Assembly (NCBI GenBank): GCA_002070905.1
Contig: MWEF01000009.1
Span: 1 to 43,681 of the forward strand
Length of the DNA stretch: 43,681 nucleotides
Reading direction: 5' to 3'
Source of the DNA: Tenericutes bacterium ADurb.Bin087
Lineage (GTDB): Bacteria; Bacillota_I; Bacilli_A; RFN20; CAG-826
Positions 7,951-17,041 of this stretch are shown one piece after another. Below the pieces are notes generated by a model. It ran no database searches and was not told where the DNA came from. It saw only the letters and a list, made by a program, of their open reading frames with translations. Each line of letters opens with the position of its first letter. Position 1 is the stretch's first letter. A program made the translations under genes and the position numbers.

Positions 7951-9696
7951 ATGAAACATACCAAAAGTTTCCACAAAGGACACCCAAACCCCCAAGGGTA
8001 TCGTCCGACTTTTTTGTTGTTAAATGGCAAATGGAATTTCCTTTTTGATGATGGCGATGAAGGTTTAACAAAAGAATATTTTGCTAACTTTCCTAAACAA
8101 TCATTAGTAATAAATGTGCCATATGCCTATGAAAGTCCTCGTAGTGGAATTGAAGATAAAAGTGAACATAATATTCTGTGGTATCAAAAAACATTTGATT
8201 ATAAAAAAAAGCAAGATGTAGTGTTACTGCATATTGAGAAGAGTGATTATATTACTAAAGCGTGGCTCAATGGACAATTTGTCGGTGAGCATAGAGGCGG
8301 CTATGATGCCTTCTCATTTGATGTCACAAAATATATAGTAAATGGCGCGAATTCGATTGTAGTGCGGGTTTATGATAGCAAAGATGCAACACAACCTCGC
8401 GGTAAACAAACTTGGAAAGCAACACCATTTGAATGTTTTTATCATGGAACAAGCGGAATATATGGTGATGTATGGCTTGAAGAAATAAATAAAATCTATC
8501 TTAAAAGTTTTGCGCTTGTACCAAGTGCAAAAGAAAGAAAATTAAGAGTTAACGCTATTTTTAGCGAAAAAAGTATTGGCGCTAAATTTACAATTAACGC
8601 CACTTTTGCCGGCAAAAACGCAGCAAAACACGAATATTTAATTAATAGTGTTAATCAAGAATTTAGTTTGTTAATCCCTGGTGAATTAAAGCTTTGGAGT
8701 GTCGAAAAACCACAACTTTATGATCTTGAATTAAGCATTACATTTAACAACGACGAAAAAGATAAGGTCTTATCATACTTTGGTTTTAATGATGTTGGTA
8801 TTAAGGGCAAATATATTACATTAAACAATCAAGAAACATATTTAAAATTCGTCTTAGATCAAGGGTATTTTTGGGGTGGCGACTTAACAGCGACCTACGA
8901 AGACTTCATGATTGATATTAATTACTTAAAAGCTGCTGGCTTTAATGGTGTCAGAAAACATGAAAAAATTGAGAGCAAATTATTTTTCTATCTAGCGGAT
9001 CGCTATGGACTACTAAATTGGGTTGAATATCCTTCGCCCCATCTTTTTGACATAAGTAAAGCGGAAGTTTTAAAAGAACAGTGGACTAATATTGTGAAAG
9101 AACATATGTCGCACCCATCTGTGATGGCTTATGTTTGTTATAACGAGTCATGGGGTGTCCATCAAATTTTAACGGACACTGCGCAACAAGAGTTTACAGT
9201 TGAACTCTATCACTTTACAAAAAAACTTGACCCGCATCGCCTGGCAATTTCTAATGATGGCTGGGAACATACAATTAGTGATCTTTTAACAGTCCACAAT
9301 TACCAAGAAACGTATGAAGAACTTACGAAAACATATGTCGATATGTTAAACAATCTTAAAACTCAGGGTAATACAATGGCGAATGTAACACGGAAAGCAT
9401 ACGCTAACGGGTATAAATATCGCGGGGAACCAATTCTTATTACAGAGTTTGCGGGTATTGCAATTGACTATAATACAAGTGATGGCTGGGGATATGGGAA
9501 AGCAGCAATGGGAGTGGAAGGGTTTCTTGCTAAACTAGAGGGCCAACTAAAAGCAATTAAGCAGTTTGATTTCTTCGTGGGTTATTGTATTACGCAACTT
9601 AGTGATGTATATCAAGAGAAAAACGGATTGCTGGCCCATAATCGAACAATAAAAATCAACCCGCAAGTATTAAGAAAACTTATTAGTAAGTATTAA
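7951..9696 (+). CDS. GH2 family glycoside hydrolase (beta-galactosidase/glucuronidase-like)
   Basis: 581-aa GH2 enzyme. The sugar-binding domain (about 20-180: LNGKWNF, YQKTF, HRGGYDAFSFDVT, SGIYGDVW) is followed by an Ig-like domain and a TIM barrel. E399 in YNESWG is the acid/base and E499 in ITEFAG the nucleophile, so the active site is intact. No signal peptide is present, so it acts in the cytoplasm. The length is near that of compact GH2 enzymes and much shorter than LacZ. AAGGAG precedes the ATG. It is in one operon with the regulator and should trim oligosaccharides brought in by the divergent ABC system. Substrate specificity within GH2 (galactoside, glucuronide, arabinoside) cannot be decided. 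Confidence 0.9.
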   Translation: MKHTKSFHKGHPNPQGYRPTFLLLNGKWNFLFDDGDEGLTKEYFANFPKQSLVINVPYAYESPRSGIEDKSEHNILWYQKTFDYKKKQDVVLLHIEKSDYITKAWLNGQFVGEHRGGYDAFSFDVTKYIVNGANSIVVRVYDSKDATQPRGKQTWKATPFECFYHGTSGIYGDVWLEEINKIYLKSFALVPSAKERKLRVNAIFSEKSIGAKFTINATFAGKNAAKHEYLINSVNQEFSLLIPGELKLWSVEKPQLYDLELSITFNNDEKDKVLSYFGFNDVGIKGKYITLNNQETYLKFVLDQGYFWGGDLTATYEDFMIDINYLKAAGFNGVRKHEKIESKLFFYLADRYGLLNWVEYPSPHLFDISKAEVLKEQWTNIVKEHMSHPSVMAYVCYNESWGVHQILTDTAQQEFTVELYHFTKKLDPHRLAISNDGWEHTISDLLTVHNYQETYEELTKTYVDMLNNLKTQGNTMANVTRKAYANGYKYRGEPILITEFAGIAIDYNTSDGWGYGKAAMGVEGFLAKLEGQLKAIKQFDFFVGYCITQLSDVYQEKNGLLAHNRTIKINPQVLRKLISKY

Positions 9697-9711
9697 TTTA
9701 CATTTATTAGA

Positions 9712-9738
9712 TTGATATTTTCGATAAATTGATATAAT
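9712..9738 (+). promoter_or_regulatory. Extended -10 promoter of small membrane protein
   Basis: TGATATAAT (9730-9738) is an extended -10 element. TTGATA (9712-9717) is a possible -35 with only 15 bases of spacing. The ATG that overlaps the end of TATAAT at 9739 is therefore not used; transcription starts near 9745. Confidence 0.6.
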
Positions 9739-9765
9739 ATGAACATATACCATAGGAGGTACAAA

Positions 9766-9969
9766 ATGGTTAAAGAATTTGGATTACCATGGATTGCCCA
9801 CTTACTCCTTCAATTTTTCATTGGAGCTATTTGGGGAGCAGTCATTCGCTTAGTTCGCGGACGTGTCCTTTGGGCCGTCATCTATCTACTTACCGGCGGT
9901 TTCTTCGGTATTGGCTGGATTTACGACTTTGTGATGCTCATCATCCACAGAGACTACAAACTTGCCTAA
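9766..9969 (+). CDS. Small TM2-like membrane protein
   Basis: 67 aa from ATG 9766, preceded by AGGAGG at 9754-9759 with seven bases of spacing, an ideal ribosome site. Two membrane segments are separated by a short basic turn (RLVRGRV). The second half, LLTGGFFGIGWIYDFVMLII, resembles the C-terminal half of TM2 domains (TGG.FGI.W..D pattern). It is a single-gene unit between its own promoter and a terminator. The function of such short TM2-like proteins is unknown. Confidence 0.75.
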   Translation: MVKEFGLPWIAHLLLQFFIGAIWGAVIRLVRGRVLWAVIYLLTGGFFGIGWIYDFVMLIIHRDYKLA

Positions 9970-9995
9970 TTAACTTTAATTAGAATAGTTAAAGG

Positions 9996-10019
9996 AACAC
10001 ACCTTTGGTGTGTTTTTTT
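9996..10019 (+). terminator. Rho-independent terminator
   Basis: AACACACC, loop TTT, GGTGTGTT, then a run of T. It lies 26 bases after the small membrane protein gene. Confidence 0.85.
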
Positions 10020-10102
10020 AATCTTTATCTTGTTATTTGCTGCTTATTAGCGTATATTAAGCATTGAGTTAGCTACTTAACAAACAAAGTGAGATACAGC
10101 AT

Positions 10103-10588
10103 ATGAATATTATTGATGTCACAAATGTATTATTTATCAAAAACAACAAAGTTTTACTCGGCTATAAAAAACGCGGTTTTGGTAAACAAAAATATAATGG
10201 CTTTGGCGGTAAGTTAAAGACCGGCGAAACAATTGAGATGGCAGCGATTAGAGAAGCTAAAGAAGAAGCTGGATTAACGATGAAAAAGTATTATAAAGCT
10301 GGGGAAATAGATTTCGCTGATAGTTATCCGTTACGGATGCACTTATTTGTGTGTACCGAATGGAGCGGAACAGTCGCTGAATCTGATGAAATGATGCCAA
10401 CATGGTTTAATTTTGATGAGGTGCCTGTTAATGAGATGTGGGACGATGATAAATACTGGTTTCATCTTGCAATAAGTGGTCAAAGATTCCGTGCGAGTTT
10501 TGTATTTGAAAGTGATAACGACATCACTGGCACAGCCGAAAATAAAGTCGTTAGTTATGCAATCACACTAGTGGATACTTTGGATTAA
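10103..10588 (+). CDS. MTH1-like Nudix hydrolase (oxidised purine dNTPase)
   Basis: 161 aa. A complete Nudix box (GX5EX7REUXEEXGU) spans residues 36-58, with G36, E42, R50, E51, E54, E55 and G57. Outside the box it matches the eukaryotic MTH1/NUDT1 pattern: NGFGGK, ESDEM before the W/F strand, and M112-W113-DDD-KYWF, equivalent to the MTH1 W117/D119/D120 base-recognition pocket. It is predicted to hydrolyse 8-oxo-dGTP and/or 2-OH-dATP in the cytoplasm, keeping oxidised bases out of DNA. The ribosome site is weak (GTGAG). The stop codon overlaps the stop of the convergent MFS gene. The exact substrate remains inference. Confidence 0.85.
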   Translation: MNIIDVTNVLFIKNNKVLLGYKKRGFGKQKYNGFGGKLKTGETIEMAAIREAKEEAGLTMKKYYKAGEIDFADSYPLRMHLFVCTEWSGTVAESDEMMPTWFNFDEVPVNEMWDDDKYWFHLAISGQRFRASFVFESDNDITGTAENKVVSYAITLVDTLD

Positions 10589-11823
10589 TTTAAATCTTTC
10601 TCGGGCTCGATATAAGGGACGATCATATCGACCTTTTTTTGTTTACGACGATCAACTTCGGCAAGACTCATGCTTAAAATCATACCGAAGATTACGACAA
10701 AGATTGAACATAAAAAAATCTGTTGATATGAGTAATATTTAAGGGTTCTCCCAATGATTAAACTAGTAATAATCCGACTAGAAGTCGTCGCAATCAAACC
10801 AGTAAGAAGCGCCTTTGTTAAATGTTTAAGGGGGACAACACGAGCCAAAAAGCGGACATTGAAAACGATGTAATAGCCCCAGGCAAGACCGCGGAACACC
10901 GATAATATTAGTGTCAATGTTGGTGATAAATTAAGAACAATAATCAATGGGCGAATAAGAAGGAATGTTCCGATAAAGAAAAAGGAAAACGCTGGCATTC
11001 TAAAACTATTATTTTTACGCACGGCAAGTAAAAACATTACGCCTGCTTCAATTGCAATCGCTGCAGCGACAATATAACCAAACTGGGTTGTAGTTATTCC
11101 TAATTCAGTTTTTAAATAAATGCCAAAAAAGTTATCAGTTACTACCGTTACGCCAATGACAAAGAAGTTAAAAATTAAATAGGCGATTAAATCGAGCTTT
11201 CCAATAATTTTAAGTTTCTTTTTTTCTTCTGGCGGAACAATAATATGTAATTCAATTTTTTGCTTCGGTAAATAATAAATTAAAAAAGAAGTTATGATAT
11301 AAAACACTGATGACATGAGAAATAATGTTTGAAATCCAGCGCCAGTATTATCCACTAAAAAGCCACCAACTAATGGACCAATAACATACGATAACGTCCC
11401 CATCACACGCATTGAAGAATATTGTTTATTACGTTCAGAAATATATGTCCCACTATAACCATCGAGTAGTGAATAAAAGGGTTCATTAATAGTACTTACG
11501 CATGTGATGATAATTGCATAAAATATAAAAGGTTGTTTAGGAAAAATAAAGAAGATGAAAGCAATACTCATTTCAACGAGCGAAAAAATAAACATTAAAA
11601 TACGATTTACTTCTAAGTTTTTTGCTAGACGTTGAAAAACAATATTCCCAAGAAGTGCAGCAAAAGGCGAAAGTGCTGCGACAAGACCAAGTTTATCTGT
11701 TCCAAATCCAAGCGAAGCGAGAAACACATATAAAAATGTATAAAAGAAAGCATCGCCGAGAAAACGTACGAAGTAAGTTAGTCTTAAGTATTCATACGTT
11801 CGCTGCTTGGCGACTCTTCTCAT
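10585..11823 (-). CDS. Major facilitator superfamily transporter
   Basis: About 412 aa with 12 predicted membrane segments. The protein starts with a basic MRRVAKQRTYEYLRL cytoplasmic end followed by YFVRFLGDAFFYTFLYVFL, similar to LacY-like/nucleoside-symporter MFS members (MFS_1-like). There is a central hydrophilic loop (PPEEKKKLK) between the two six-helix halves. An upstream in-frame ATG at 11832 exists. I prefer 11823 because TATTAT lies seven bases before it with no Shine-Dalgarno. The gene ends tail-to-tail with the Nudix gene, overlapping by four bases. The substrate is not readable. Confidence 0.75.
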   Translation of the reverse strand: MRRVAKQRTYEYLRLTYFVRFLGDAFFYTFLYVFLASLGFGTDKLGLVAALSPFAALLGNIVFQRLAKNLEVNRILMFIFSLVEMSIAFIFFIFPKQPFIFYAIIITCVSTINEPFYSLLDGYSGTYISERNKQYSSMRVMGTLSYVIGPLVGGFLVDNTGAGFQTLFLMSSVFYIITSFLIYYLPKQKIELHIIVPPEEKKKLKIIGKLDLIAYLIFNFFVIGVTVVTDNFFGIYLKTELGITTTQFGYIVAAAIAIEAGVMFLLAVRKNNSFRMPAFSFFFIGTFLLIRPLIIVLNLSPTLTLILSVFRGLAWGYYIVFNVRFLARVVPLKHLTKALLTGLIATTSSRIITSLIIGRTLKYYSYQQIFLCSIFVVIFGMILSMSLAEVDRRKQKKVDMIVPYIEPEKDLN

Positions 11824-11882
11824 AGTATTCATAATATCAATTAAATGTTATCATTTTTAGATAGCATTTGCCCCAAAATAGA

Positions 11883-11888
11883 TATAAT
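11883..11888 (+). promoter_or_regulatory. -10 box for the GT2 gene, leaderless layout
   Basis: TATAAT is followed by six bases and then ATG at 11895. No Shine-Dalgarno is present. No convincing -35 box is seen. Confidence 0.5.
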
Positions 11889-11894
11889 AATTTT

Positions 11895-13256
11895 ATGAAA
11901 GTAAAATTAGTTGCGCAATTGCGCTTTCTTATTAGTCTTTTCGAACTATTATTCGGAGAATTACCAGAAATTCCCAGTTCTCCGCTCGGGGATATCTTAG
12001 TTTTACTAAACACAATTGTCTTATCCTTTCTGAGTGTTTTATATTTCTATCAAATGTTACTAAGTATCTTTTCTGTTGTTGTTCGTGCCAAAAAATATCC
12101 TGAAACAGATGTATTACCAACATACACATTTGTGACATGCGCCCGGAATGAAGAAACGGTAATTGCGCAACTTATCACAACGATCCGCGCGCTAGATTAC
12201 CCGCAAGATAAAATAAACATTCATGTTGTCGCTGACAACTGCACCGATAATACTGCAATTATTGCTGCGCAACTAAAGGCCAAAGTTTTTACACGAAATG
12301 ATGTAACTAAAGTTGGCAAAAGTTATGCGCTTGAATATTATTTCAACGAGCAAAAGAGAGTAGTGCCACCACAAGACTTTGCGGGCTATCTTGTCATTGA
12401 TACAGATAATGTTCTTGACCCAAAGTTTTTAAAAGAAGTAAATAAAGTTTACCAAGCCACAAACGCTAAAGTTGTGGCAACATATCGCGCAAGTACAAAC
12501 GGTGGCGAATCACTATGGGCTTTTGGTACAGGGTACTCATTTTTACGTGAATGTTGTTTAATGCACAAAGGTCGTGAAGTGCTGGGGCTTAGTTCTTATG
12601 TTTCGGGCACGGGCTTTTTTATTAGCTACCAGAAAATGAAAGAAGTTGATGGTTGGCACCATCATTTATTAATTGAAGATATTGAGTTTTCCTCTGCGCA
12701 TGTATTACATAAAGGGATGACACATTATGCACACAATGCCATCTTTTATGATGAACAAGCCGCTAAATTTAAATCAAGCTGGCATCAACGGATGCGGTGG
12801 GTTAAAGGCTTATTTCAAGTATCAAGAAGTTATAGTTGGCCACTATTTAAGTCCATTTTTGCGCGCAAAAGGACATTAAAAGAGCGGTTTTCTGCTTATG
12901 AAGCATTTCTTTTTGCGACACCATTTCCAGCGTATATTATTTGGTGGTTTATACTCTATGGCTTAGCAAGCGGTGTTAATCTGGCGTTAACGGGTGATGT
13001 TCATTATTTTGTGCAAACATACCTTTTTACGCTATTTGATTTCTTATTAGGGTTTTATTTATTTACAACAATAATGTCACTCTTAATTAGTTTTTCCAAT
13101 TGGAAACGAATAAAGATGCATCCGCTTAAAAAAATAACACTACCTTTTGTAGCGTTCTTTTTCTTACTCACTTATGTACCAATGTTATTAATTGCCCCAT
13201 TTATTAAAGTAACATGGCGCCCAGTTAAACACTATGGCTTAAAGAAACCATTATAA
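11895..13256 (+). CDS. Processive GT2 glycosyltransferase (cellulose/hyaluronan synthase-like)
   Basis: 453-aa membrane glycosyltransferase. A GT-A domain spans residues about 76-310, with opening TYTFVTCARNEETV, DTD (169-171, metal/nucleotide), IED (260-262, catalytic base) and Q298RMRW302, the QxxRW signature of processive beta-glycan synthases. One or two N-terminal and about four C-terminal membrane spans flank it. It would polymerise and export a polysaccharide or a glycolipid headgroup at the membrane. ATG 11895 was chosen over TTG 11868, which would place the TATAAT inside the gene. Its last six bases overlap the convergent fni gene. The product (glycan or glycolipid) is not readable. 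Confidence 0.85.
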   Translation: MKVKLVAQLRFLISLFELLFGELPEIPSSPLGDILVLLNTIVLSFLSVLYFYQMLLSIFSVVVRAKKYPETDVLPTYTFVTCARNEETVIAQLITTIRALDYPQDKINIHVVADNCTDNTAIIAAQLKAKVFTRNDVTKVGKSYALEYYFNEQKRVVPPQDFAGYLVIDTDNVLDPKFLKEVNKVYQATNAKVVATYRASTNGGESLWAFGTGYSFLRECCLMHKGREVLGLSSYVSGTGFFISYQKMKEVDGWHHHLLIEDIEFSSAHVLHKGMTHYAHNAIFYDEQAAKFKSSWHQRMRWVKGLFQVSRSYSWPLFKSIFARKRTLKERFSAYEAFLFATPFPAYIIWWFILYGLASGVNLALTGDVHYFVQTYLFTLFDFLLGFYLFTTIMSLLISFSNWKRIKMHPLKKITLPFVAFFFLLTYVPMLLIAPFIKVTWRPVKHYGLKKPL

Positions 13257-14228
13257 ATCAAACATTAAGTGATTAAGATTTAATTCACTAACATGCTTAA
13301 CATTTAGTAACACACAAATTTTCTTCAAGTCGATTATTAATTCATCGACTTTTTTTATCATTTCGCTTAATGGTAAAGCGCATAAGTCAAGGAAATATTT
13401 AGCCATGCCCGCCGCTTTGGCGCCTAAAGCAAGTGCTTTAATAATCGAACTTGCGGAATTGATACCGCCACTAGCAAGCACTTCAAAGTTAGGATAATTA
13501 CGCGCTAACAATAGTGCGTCAACTGTCGATATGCCAAAATCAAGTAGCGGACTAACTTTCTTTTTTTGTCTTTTTAATTCAATAAGTGAGAAATTAGTGC
13601 CGCCCATACCACTGATGTCGATGTGTTTAACACCGAGTTCTTGTAATAAAAGCAAAGTTGGTTCATGCATCCCATAGCCCACTTCCTTTACAATGACGGG
13701 CACTTTAACAGTCTTGAAGATACTTGCAATATTATCTTTCCATTTAGTAAAATCACGATCGCCTTCATTCATGACAAGCTCATGAATGCTATTTACATGG
13801 ATTGCAAGGGCATCGGCGCCTAATATTTGGATAGCTTCCTCTGCCATTTTAGTAGTGTAGTTTGGATTAATATTAGCGACAATAAATAATTCAGGGAAAT
13901 TGAGCCTAAGTGTTTCAAAAGCAAGACGCGATTCTTTACTAACAAAGGCTAAACTTTGCGAGCCGACAAAGAAAGGAATGCCAAAATGCTGGGCTAACGC
14001 CGCTAATTTAGTATTTAGCTTGTCGCCTTTTTTAACGCCGCCAGTCATCGCATTAATATAGAACGGATAGTTAAAATTTGTACCAAGAAAAGAAGTGGAT
14101 AAGTCAATATCTTTTAGAGATAATGCTGGAATACTATGATGAATAAAGCGAATACGATCAAAATCGTTTGCGTGTACTTTAGTACCTCTAGCCAAAGCAA
14201 TATGATCAGCTTTACGATTTCTATTCAT
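13251..14228 (-). CDS. fni: Type 2 isopentenyl-diphosphate isomerase
   Basis: About 325-aa FMN-dependent isomerase interconverting IPP and DMAPP, the last step of the mevalonate route. Visible hallmarks are RKADHIALARG at the N-terminus, FYINAMTGG, VGSQS, a conserved VKEVGYG strand, DISGMGGTNF, LLDFGIS and LASGGI near the flavin phosphate site. ATG 14228 has GGAGG seven bases upstream; an earlier start at 14264 lies inside pmk and has no ribosome site. It overlaps the pmk end by eight bases (ATGAATAG), suggesting translational coupling. It is the last gene of the mevalonate operon and meets the GT2 gene tail-to-tail. Confidence 0.94.
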   Translation of the reverse strand: MNRNRKADHIALARGTKVHANDFDRIRFIHHSIPALSLKDIDLSTSFLGTNFNYPFYINAMTGGVKKGDKLNTKLAALAQHFGIPFFVGSQSLAFVSKESRLAFETLRLNFPELFIVANINPNYTTKMAEEAIQILGADALAIHVNSIHELVMNEGDRDFTKWKDNIASIFKTVKVPVIVKEVGYGMHEPTLLLLQELGVKHIDISGMGGTNFSLIELKRQKKKVSPLLDFGISTVDALLLARNYPNFEVLASGGINSASSIIKALALGAKAAGMAKYFLDLCALPLSEMIKKVDELIIDLKKICVLLNVKHVSELNLNHLMFDL

Positions 14229-15198
14229 TGTCTTTCCTCCATATATCAAGGACGATGATACCATTATTTTCCCATATCTTTGTTAATGGTTCAATAACAC
14301 TTTGGTCGTTAATTTGCGCAATCCCACAGTCGCCATATCCAGCTCCTGATATTTTTGCCGCAACACCTAATTCATTAGCGCTTTTAACTAGAGCCTCTAA
14401 TCGCGGCGTTATCATCCCGCTGCGTTTAAGCCCTAATTCTTCAAGTAAATCTTGATATTGCCTGATATAAATATCATCATAAGTAACTAAATAATTATGG
14501 ACGAGTTTATTTGCTCTTTTGTAGAAAGAAGCATCAATAATCCCGTTTGTGTCAGGTGTAATTGTTTCTTTGGTCCAGCCGACTAAAAAGGTCGGAAGTT
14601 TAGTTAGTAATTTAATTTTTAAAAAGGGCCATTCTTCTTCAAGTAATTCAAAAATCCGTTTTTCTTTTAGCAACCAATTAAGGTCATAACGCACATAATA
14701 AAGCGGAACATCAAAAATAGTACACGCTAAGTCGCCACCCGAAGTTAGTGAACCAAGCTCTTTTTGAATTAAGACAGCCATTTTAAAAAGGACAAGTGGT
14801 GATAAATTAGTGCAATATAATCGATTTAAAAGTTTCAAGGTTAAAACAACACTGGCAGCGCTTGAGCCTAACCCAAACTTTACTTGCTCATCACTAATTA
14901 AGTTATTTTCAATCGTATATTCAAACTCTTTAAGAGGAATGCCTTTAAGCGCTAGATATTCATTAAAGAATGTAATAGTAGCGACAGTGTTTTTTAATTG
15001 ATGCGGACAACCGTTTTCTAAAAGTACGTGGTAAGGATGAGCAATATCACCTTCAATAATCGTTGTTTTATGATTAGCCACAAGTGTTCCTTGTAAAAAG
15101 AGATTCACAGGTGCAACAATCGCACCATGACCACTTTTTAAAACATTATATTCCCCGATGACGTAAAGTTTACCCGGAACTTTTTCATGAATTCGCAT
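14221..15198 (-). CDS. mvaK2: Phosphomevalonate kinase
   Basis: About 325-aa GHMP-family kinase that phosphorylates mevalonate-5-phosphate with ATP. The N-terminal VPGKLYVIGEYNVLKSGHGAIV, the glycine-rich GLGSSAASVVLTL phosphate loop and the C-terminal SGAGYGDCGIA are the three GHMP motifs. The EYNVL variant and the TSGGDLA segment fit PMK rather than MVK. The start is ATG 15198 (MRIHEK), with GGAGG 11 bases upstream, instead of the longer frame from 15222. It overlaps mvaD by 14 bases and fni by eight, so the operon is tightly coupled. Confidence 0.92.
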   Translation of the reverse strand: MRIHEKVPGKLYVIGEYNVLKSGHGAIVAPVNLFLQGTLVANHKTTIIEGDIAHPYHVLLENGCPHQLKNTVATITFFNEYLALKGIPLKEFEYTIENNLISDEQVKFGLGSSAASVVLTLKLLNRLYCTNLSPLVLFKMAVLIQKELGSLTSGGDLACTIFDVPLYYVRYDLNWLLKEKRIFELLEEEWPFLKIKLLTKLPTFLVGWTKETITPDTNGIIDASFYKRANKLVHNYLVTYDDIYIRQYQDLLEELGLKRSGMITPRLEALVKSANELGVAAKISGAGYGDCGIAQINDQSVIEPLTKIWENNGIIVLDIWRKDNE

Positions 15199-16138
15199 TA
15201 GTAATACCGCCTCCGACACCACTTACAGAAATTTCAACTTCAGGAAGAAGCCTAATAACTTCATTGACATATTCTTCAAGTGTAAAGAGAATTAAATTCG
15301 GTCCAGCATCAAATGTATAGTAGACAGGGATTTTATGTTTAGAACGGATTGCCTTAACTTTTTGGATTAGTTGTTGTGTTGTTGGGGTGTGATATTCTAA
15401 GCCTGCTTCAAGCATAACATTCCGCATTAGTTCCGCGGCACGTTCCGCAATCCGGCCTGTTGCATCAATATCGTTATTTTTCAGAGCTTCAATCAGTGGT
15501 TCAACTGATTCGTTTGATTGCTTAACATAATCAGCGTACGATTTCGCCTTTTCAATTGTAATTTGCATTCCAACGCGACTGGAAATCTTTTTTACACTCG
15601 GGTCAACAATCGTAAAAAGCATTCTAAATTCTGGCCATTTGACTGGTAATTTTTCCGCAAAACTTGTTTCATGATTTTTTCCGCGATGCCAAATAACAAA
15701 GCCGCCATGAATTGAGCGTGTCGCTGAACCTGAACCTAGTCTAGCTAATTGGGATAACTCTTTTTTACTAACTTTAGCACCAATAGCGTCAACATAAGCA
15801 GCAGTCAGCGCAGCAAAACCGCTTGCGCTAGAAGCATAGCCCGCTTTAATAAAAACACGATTGATGGAATTAACAATACAATATTCTTTGCGCTTAAAGT
15901 GTTTGCGCAATGCATCTAAATGATGGGAAACGCGTGTAAAAGAAATACCGCTTAGCGCTTTGCCATCAAGGATAACAATATCTTTATTTGCTTTTGGATC
16001 TAATTCAATGTTAGTTAAAGTATAAAAATTATCAGCAGTAACGGAAATGCTTGTTTGATAAGGAAGATTAATTAAATTGTTAACCTTTCCCCAATATTTA
16101 AGAATAGCAATATTTACATTAGCGCGTTTATATTTCAT
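15185..16138 (-). CDS. mvaD: Diphosphomevalonate decarboxylase
   Basis: 317 aa. It catalyses the ATP-driven decarboxylation of mevalonate diphosphate to IPP. Signature segments are NIAILKYWGK near the N-terminus, LPYQTSISVT, ASSASGFAALTAAY, SGSATRSIHGGFVIWHRG (phosphate loop and catalytic Arg region) and YTFDAGPN at the C-terminus. Length and motif order are typical. It overlaps mvk by ATGA and has AAGGAA before the ATG. An intact decarboxylase with both kinases and an isomerase means the classical lower mevalonate pathway is complete from mevalonate onward. Confidence 0.95.
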   Translation of the reverse strand: MKYKRANVNIAILKYWGKVNNLINLPYQTSISVTADNFYTLTNIELDPKANKDIVILDGKALSGISFTRVSHHLDALRKHFKRKEYCIVNSINRVFIKAGYASSASGFAALTAAYVDAIGAKVSKKELSQLARLGSGSATRSIHGGFVIWHRGKNHETSFAEKLPVKWPEFRMLFTIVDPSVKKISSRVGMQITIEKAKSYADYVKQSNESVEPLIEALKNNDIDATGRIAERAAELMRNVMLEAGLEYHTPTTQQLIQKVKAIRSKHKIPVYYTFDAGPNLILFTLEEYVNEVIRLLPEVEISVSGVGGGITNANS

Positions 16139-17028
16139 AATATTTTCCTTAAATCAATCATCCACGATGGGTAATTTGCTAATTTTTGGCGAGCGTTGTT
16201 AGCGATTTCTTCATCATTAAAAAGCGCAATTAAACATCCGCCCATGCCGCCGCCTGTAATCTTAACGCCAAGTGCACCAGCTTCAATTAATTTAGTGCGT
16301 AATTCTTCAAGCGCGGGCGTCGAAAGATCAAGCGCTTTTAAATGCATATGGGCAGCATTAAACATTGATGCGAGCAATGTAATGTCATTATTTTCCACTG
16401 CCCATTTAGCATTAGAAGTTAATGACCCTAAAGCATTAATGTGTTCGTTGCGATGAGGATGTGTGCTAACATGAGCAACAGCACTTTTAGTGGCGCTATT
16501 TGTGTTTGAATAAAAGACCGCTAAATAGCCATCAATATTGAAATTCAGTGGCTTTATGTGCGGGTTTTGATAGATAATGGGCTTTTCATAAATTATAGTT
16601 GAAGCATCGATTCCGCTTGCGTTATGGTGATAAATATTTTCGGAAATTTTCAGCAATTCAAAATAATCTAAATGTGTTAATTCAAGGTTAAAATGATTAT
16701 TAAAAGCATCAATCACCGCTTTAGCAACACTTGCGCTAGAACCTAATCCGCTTTTCTCTGGTAAACTCGAGCGAACACTAATAATTACGGGCTTAATTTT
16801 TTTATAAATACTAACCATGTGATTAATTAAGGCGACAAGACCATTAAGTTCACTAACAGCATTATTAAGCAGGCCAGTGTAATACTTTGTATCAATAACA
16901 TATTCTTTGTGTGGTGTTAACACAACTTCGCTTCGCATTGCGTAAAAAGGAATTGCGATTGCGGGATGTCCGTAGACGACCGAATGCTCACCAATTAATA
17001 TAATTTTAGCTAGACCATATCCATCCAT
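16135..17028 (-). CDS. mvk: Mevalonate kinase
   Basis: 297-aa GHMP kinase phosphorylating mevalonate at C5. KIILIGEHSVVYGHPAIAIP is the N-terminal MVK signature (with GEHSVVYG), followed by EKSGLGSSASVAKAVIDAF (phosphate loop), HHNASGIDAST (Asp base region) and KITGGGMGGCLIAL at the C-terminus. It starts the enzyme block of the operon 13 bases after the TctA-like gene and has AAGGAATT before the ATG. Confidence 0.95.
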   Translation of the reverse strand: MDGYGLAKIILIGEHSVVYGHPAIAIPFYAMRSEVVLTPHKEYVIDTKYYTGLLNNAVSELNGLVALINHMVSIYKKIKPVIISVRSSLPEKSGLGSSASVAKAVIDAFNNHFNLELTHLDYFELLKISENIYHHNASGIDASTIIYEKPIIYQNPHIKPLNFNIDGYLAVFYSNTNSATKSAVAHVSTHPHRNEHINALGSLTSNAKWAVENNDITLLASMFNAAHMHLKALDLSTPALEELRTKLIEAGALGVKITGGGMGGCLIALFNDEEIANNARQKLANYPSWMIDLRKIL

Positions 17029-17041
17029 AATAATTCCTTAA

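Noticed and set aside
9739-9765. ATG at 9739 as start of the TM2-like protein
   Set aside because: It overlaps the TATAAT of an extended -10 promoter. ATG 9766 has AGGAGG at ideal spacing and begins the conserved-looking protein.
11868-11894. TTG 11868 as start of the GT2 gene
   Set aside because: The extension contains the TATAAT box and has no ribosome site; ATG 11895 fits the leaderless pattern.
15199-15222. Longer phosphomevalonate kinase from 15222
   Set aside because: GGAGG is correctly placed only for ATG 15198, and the family begins at that point.
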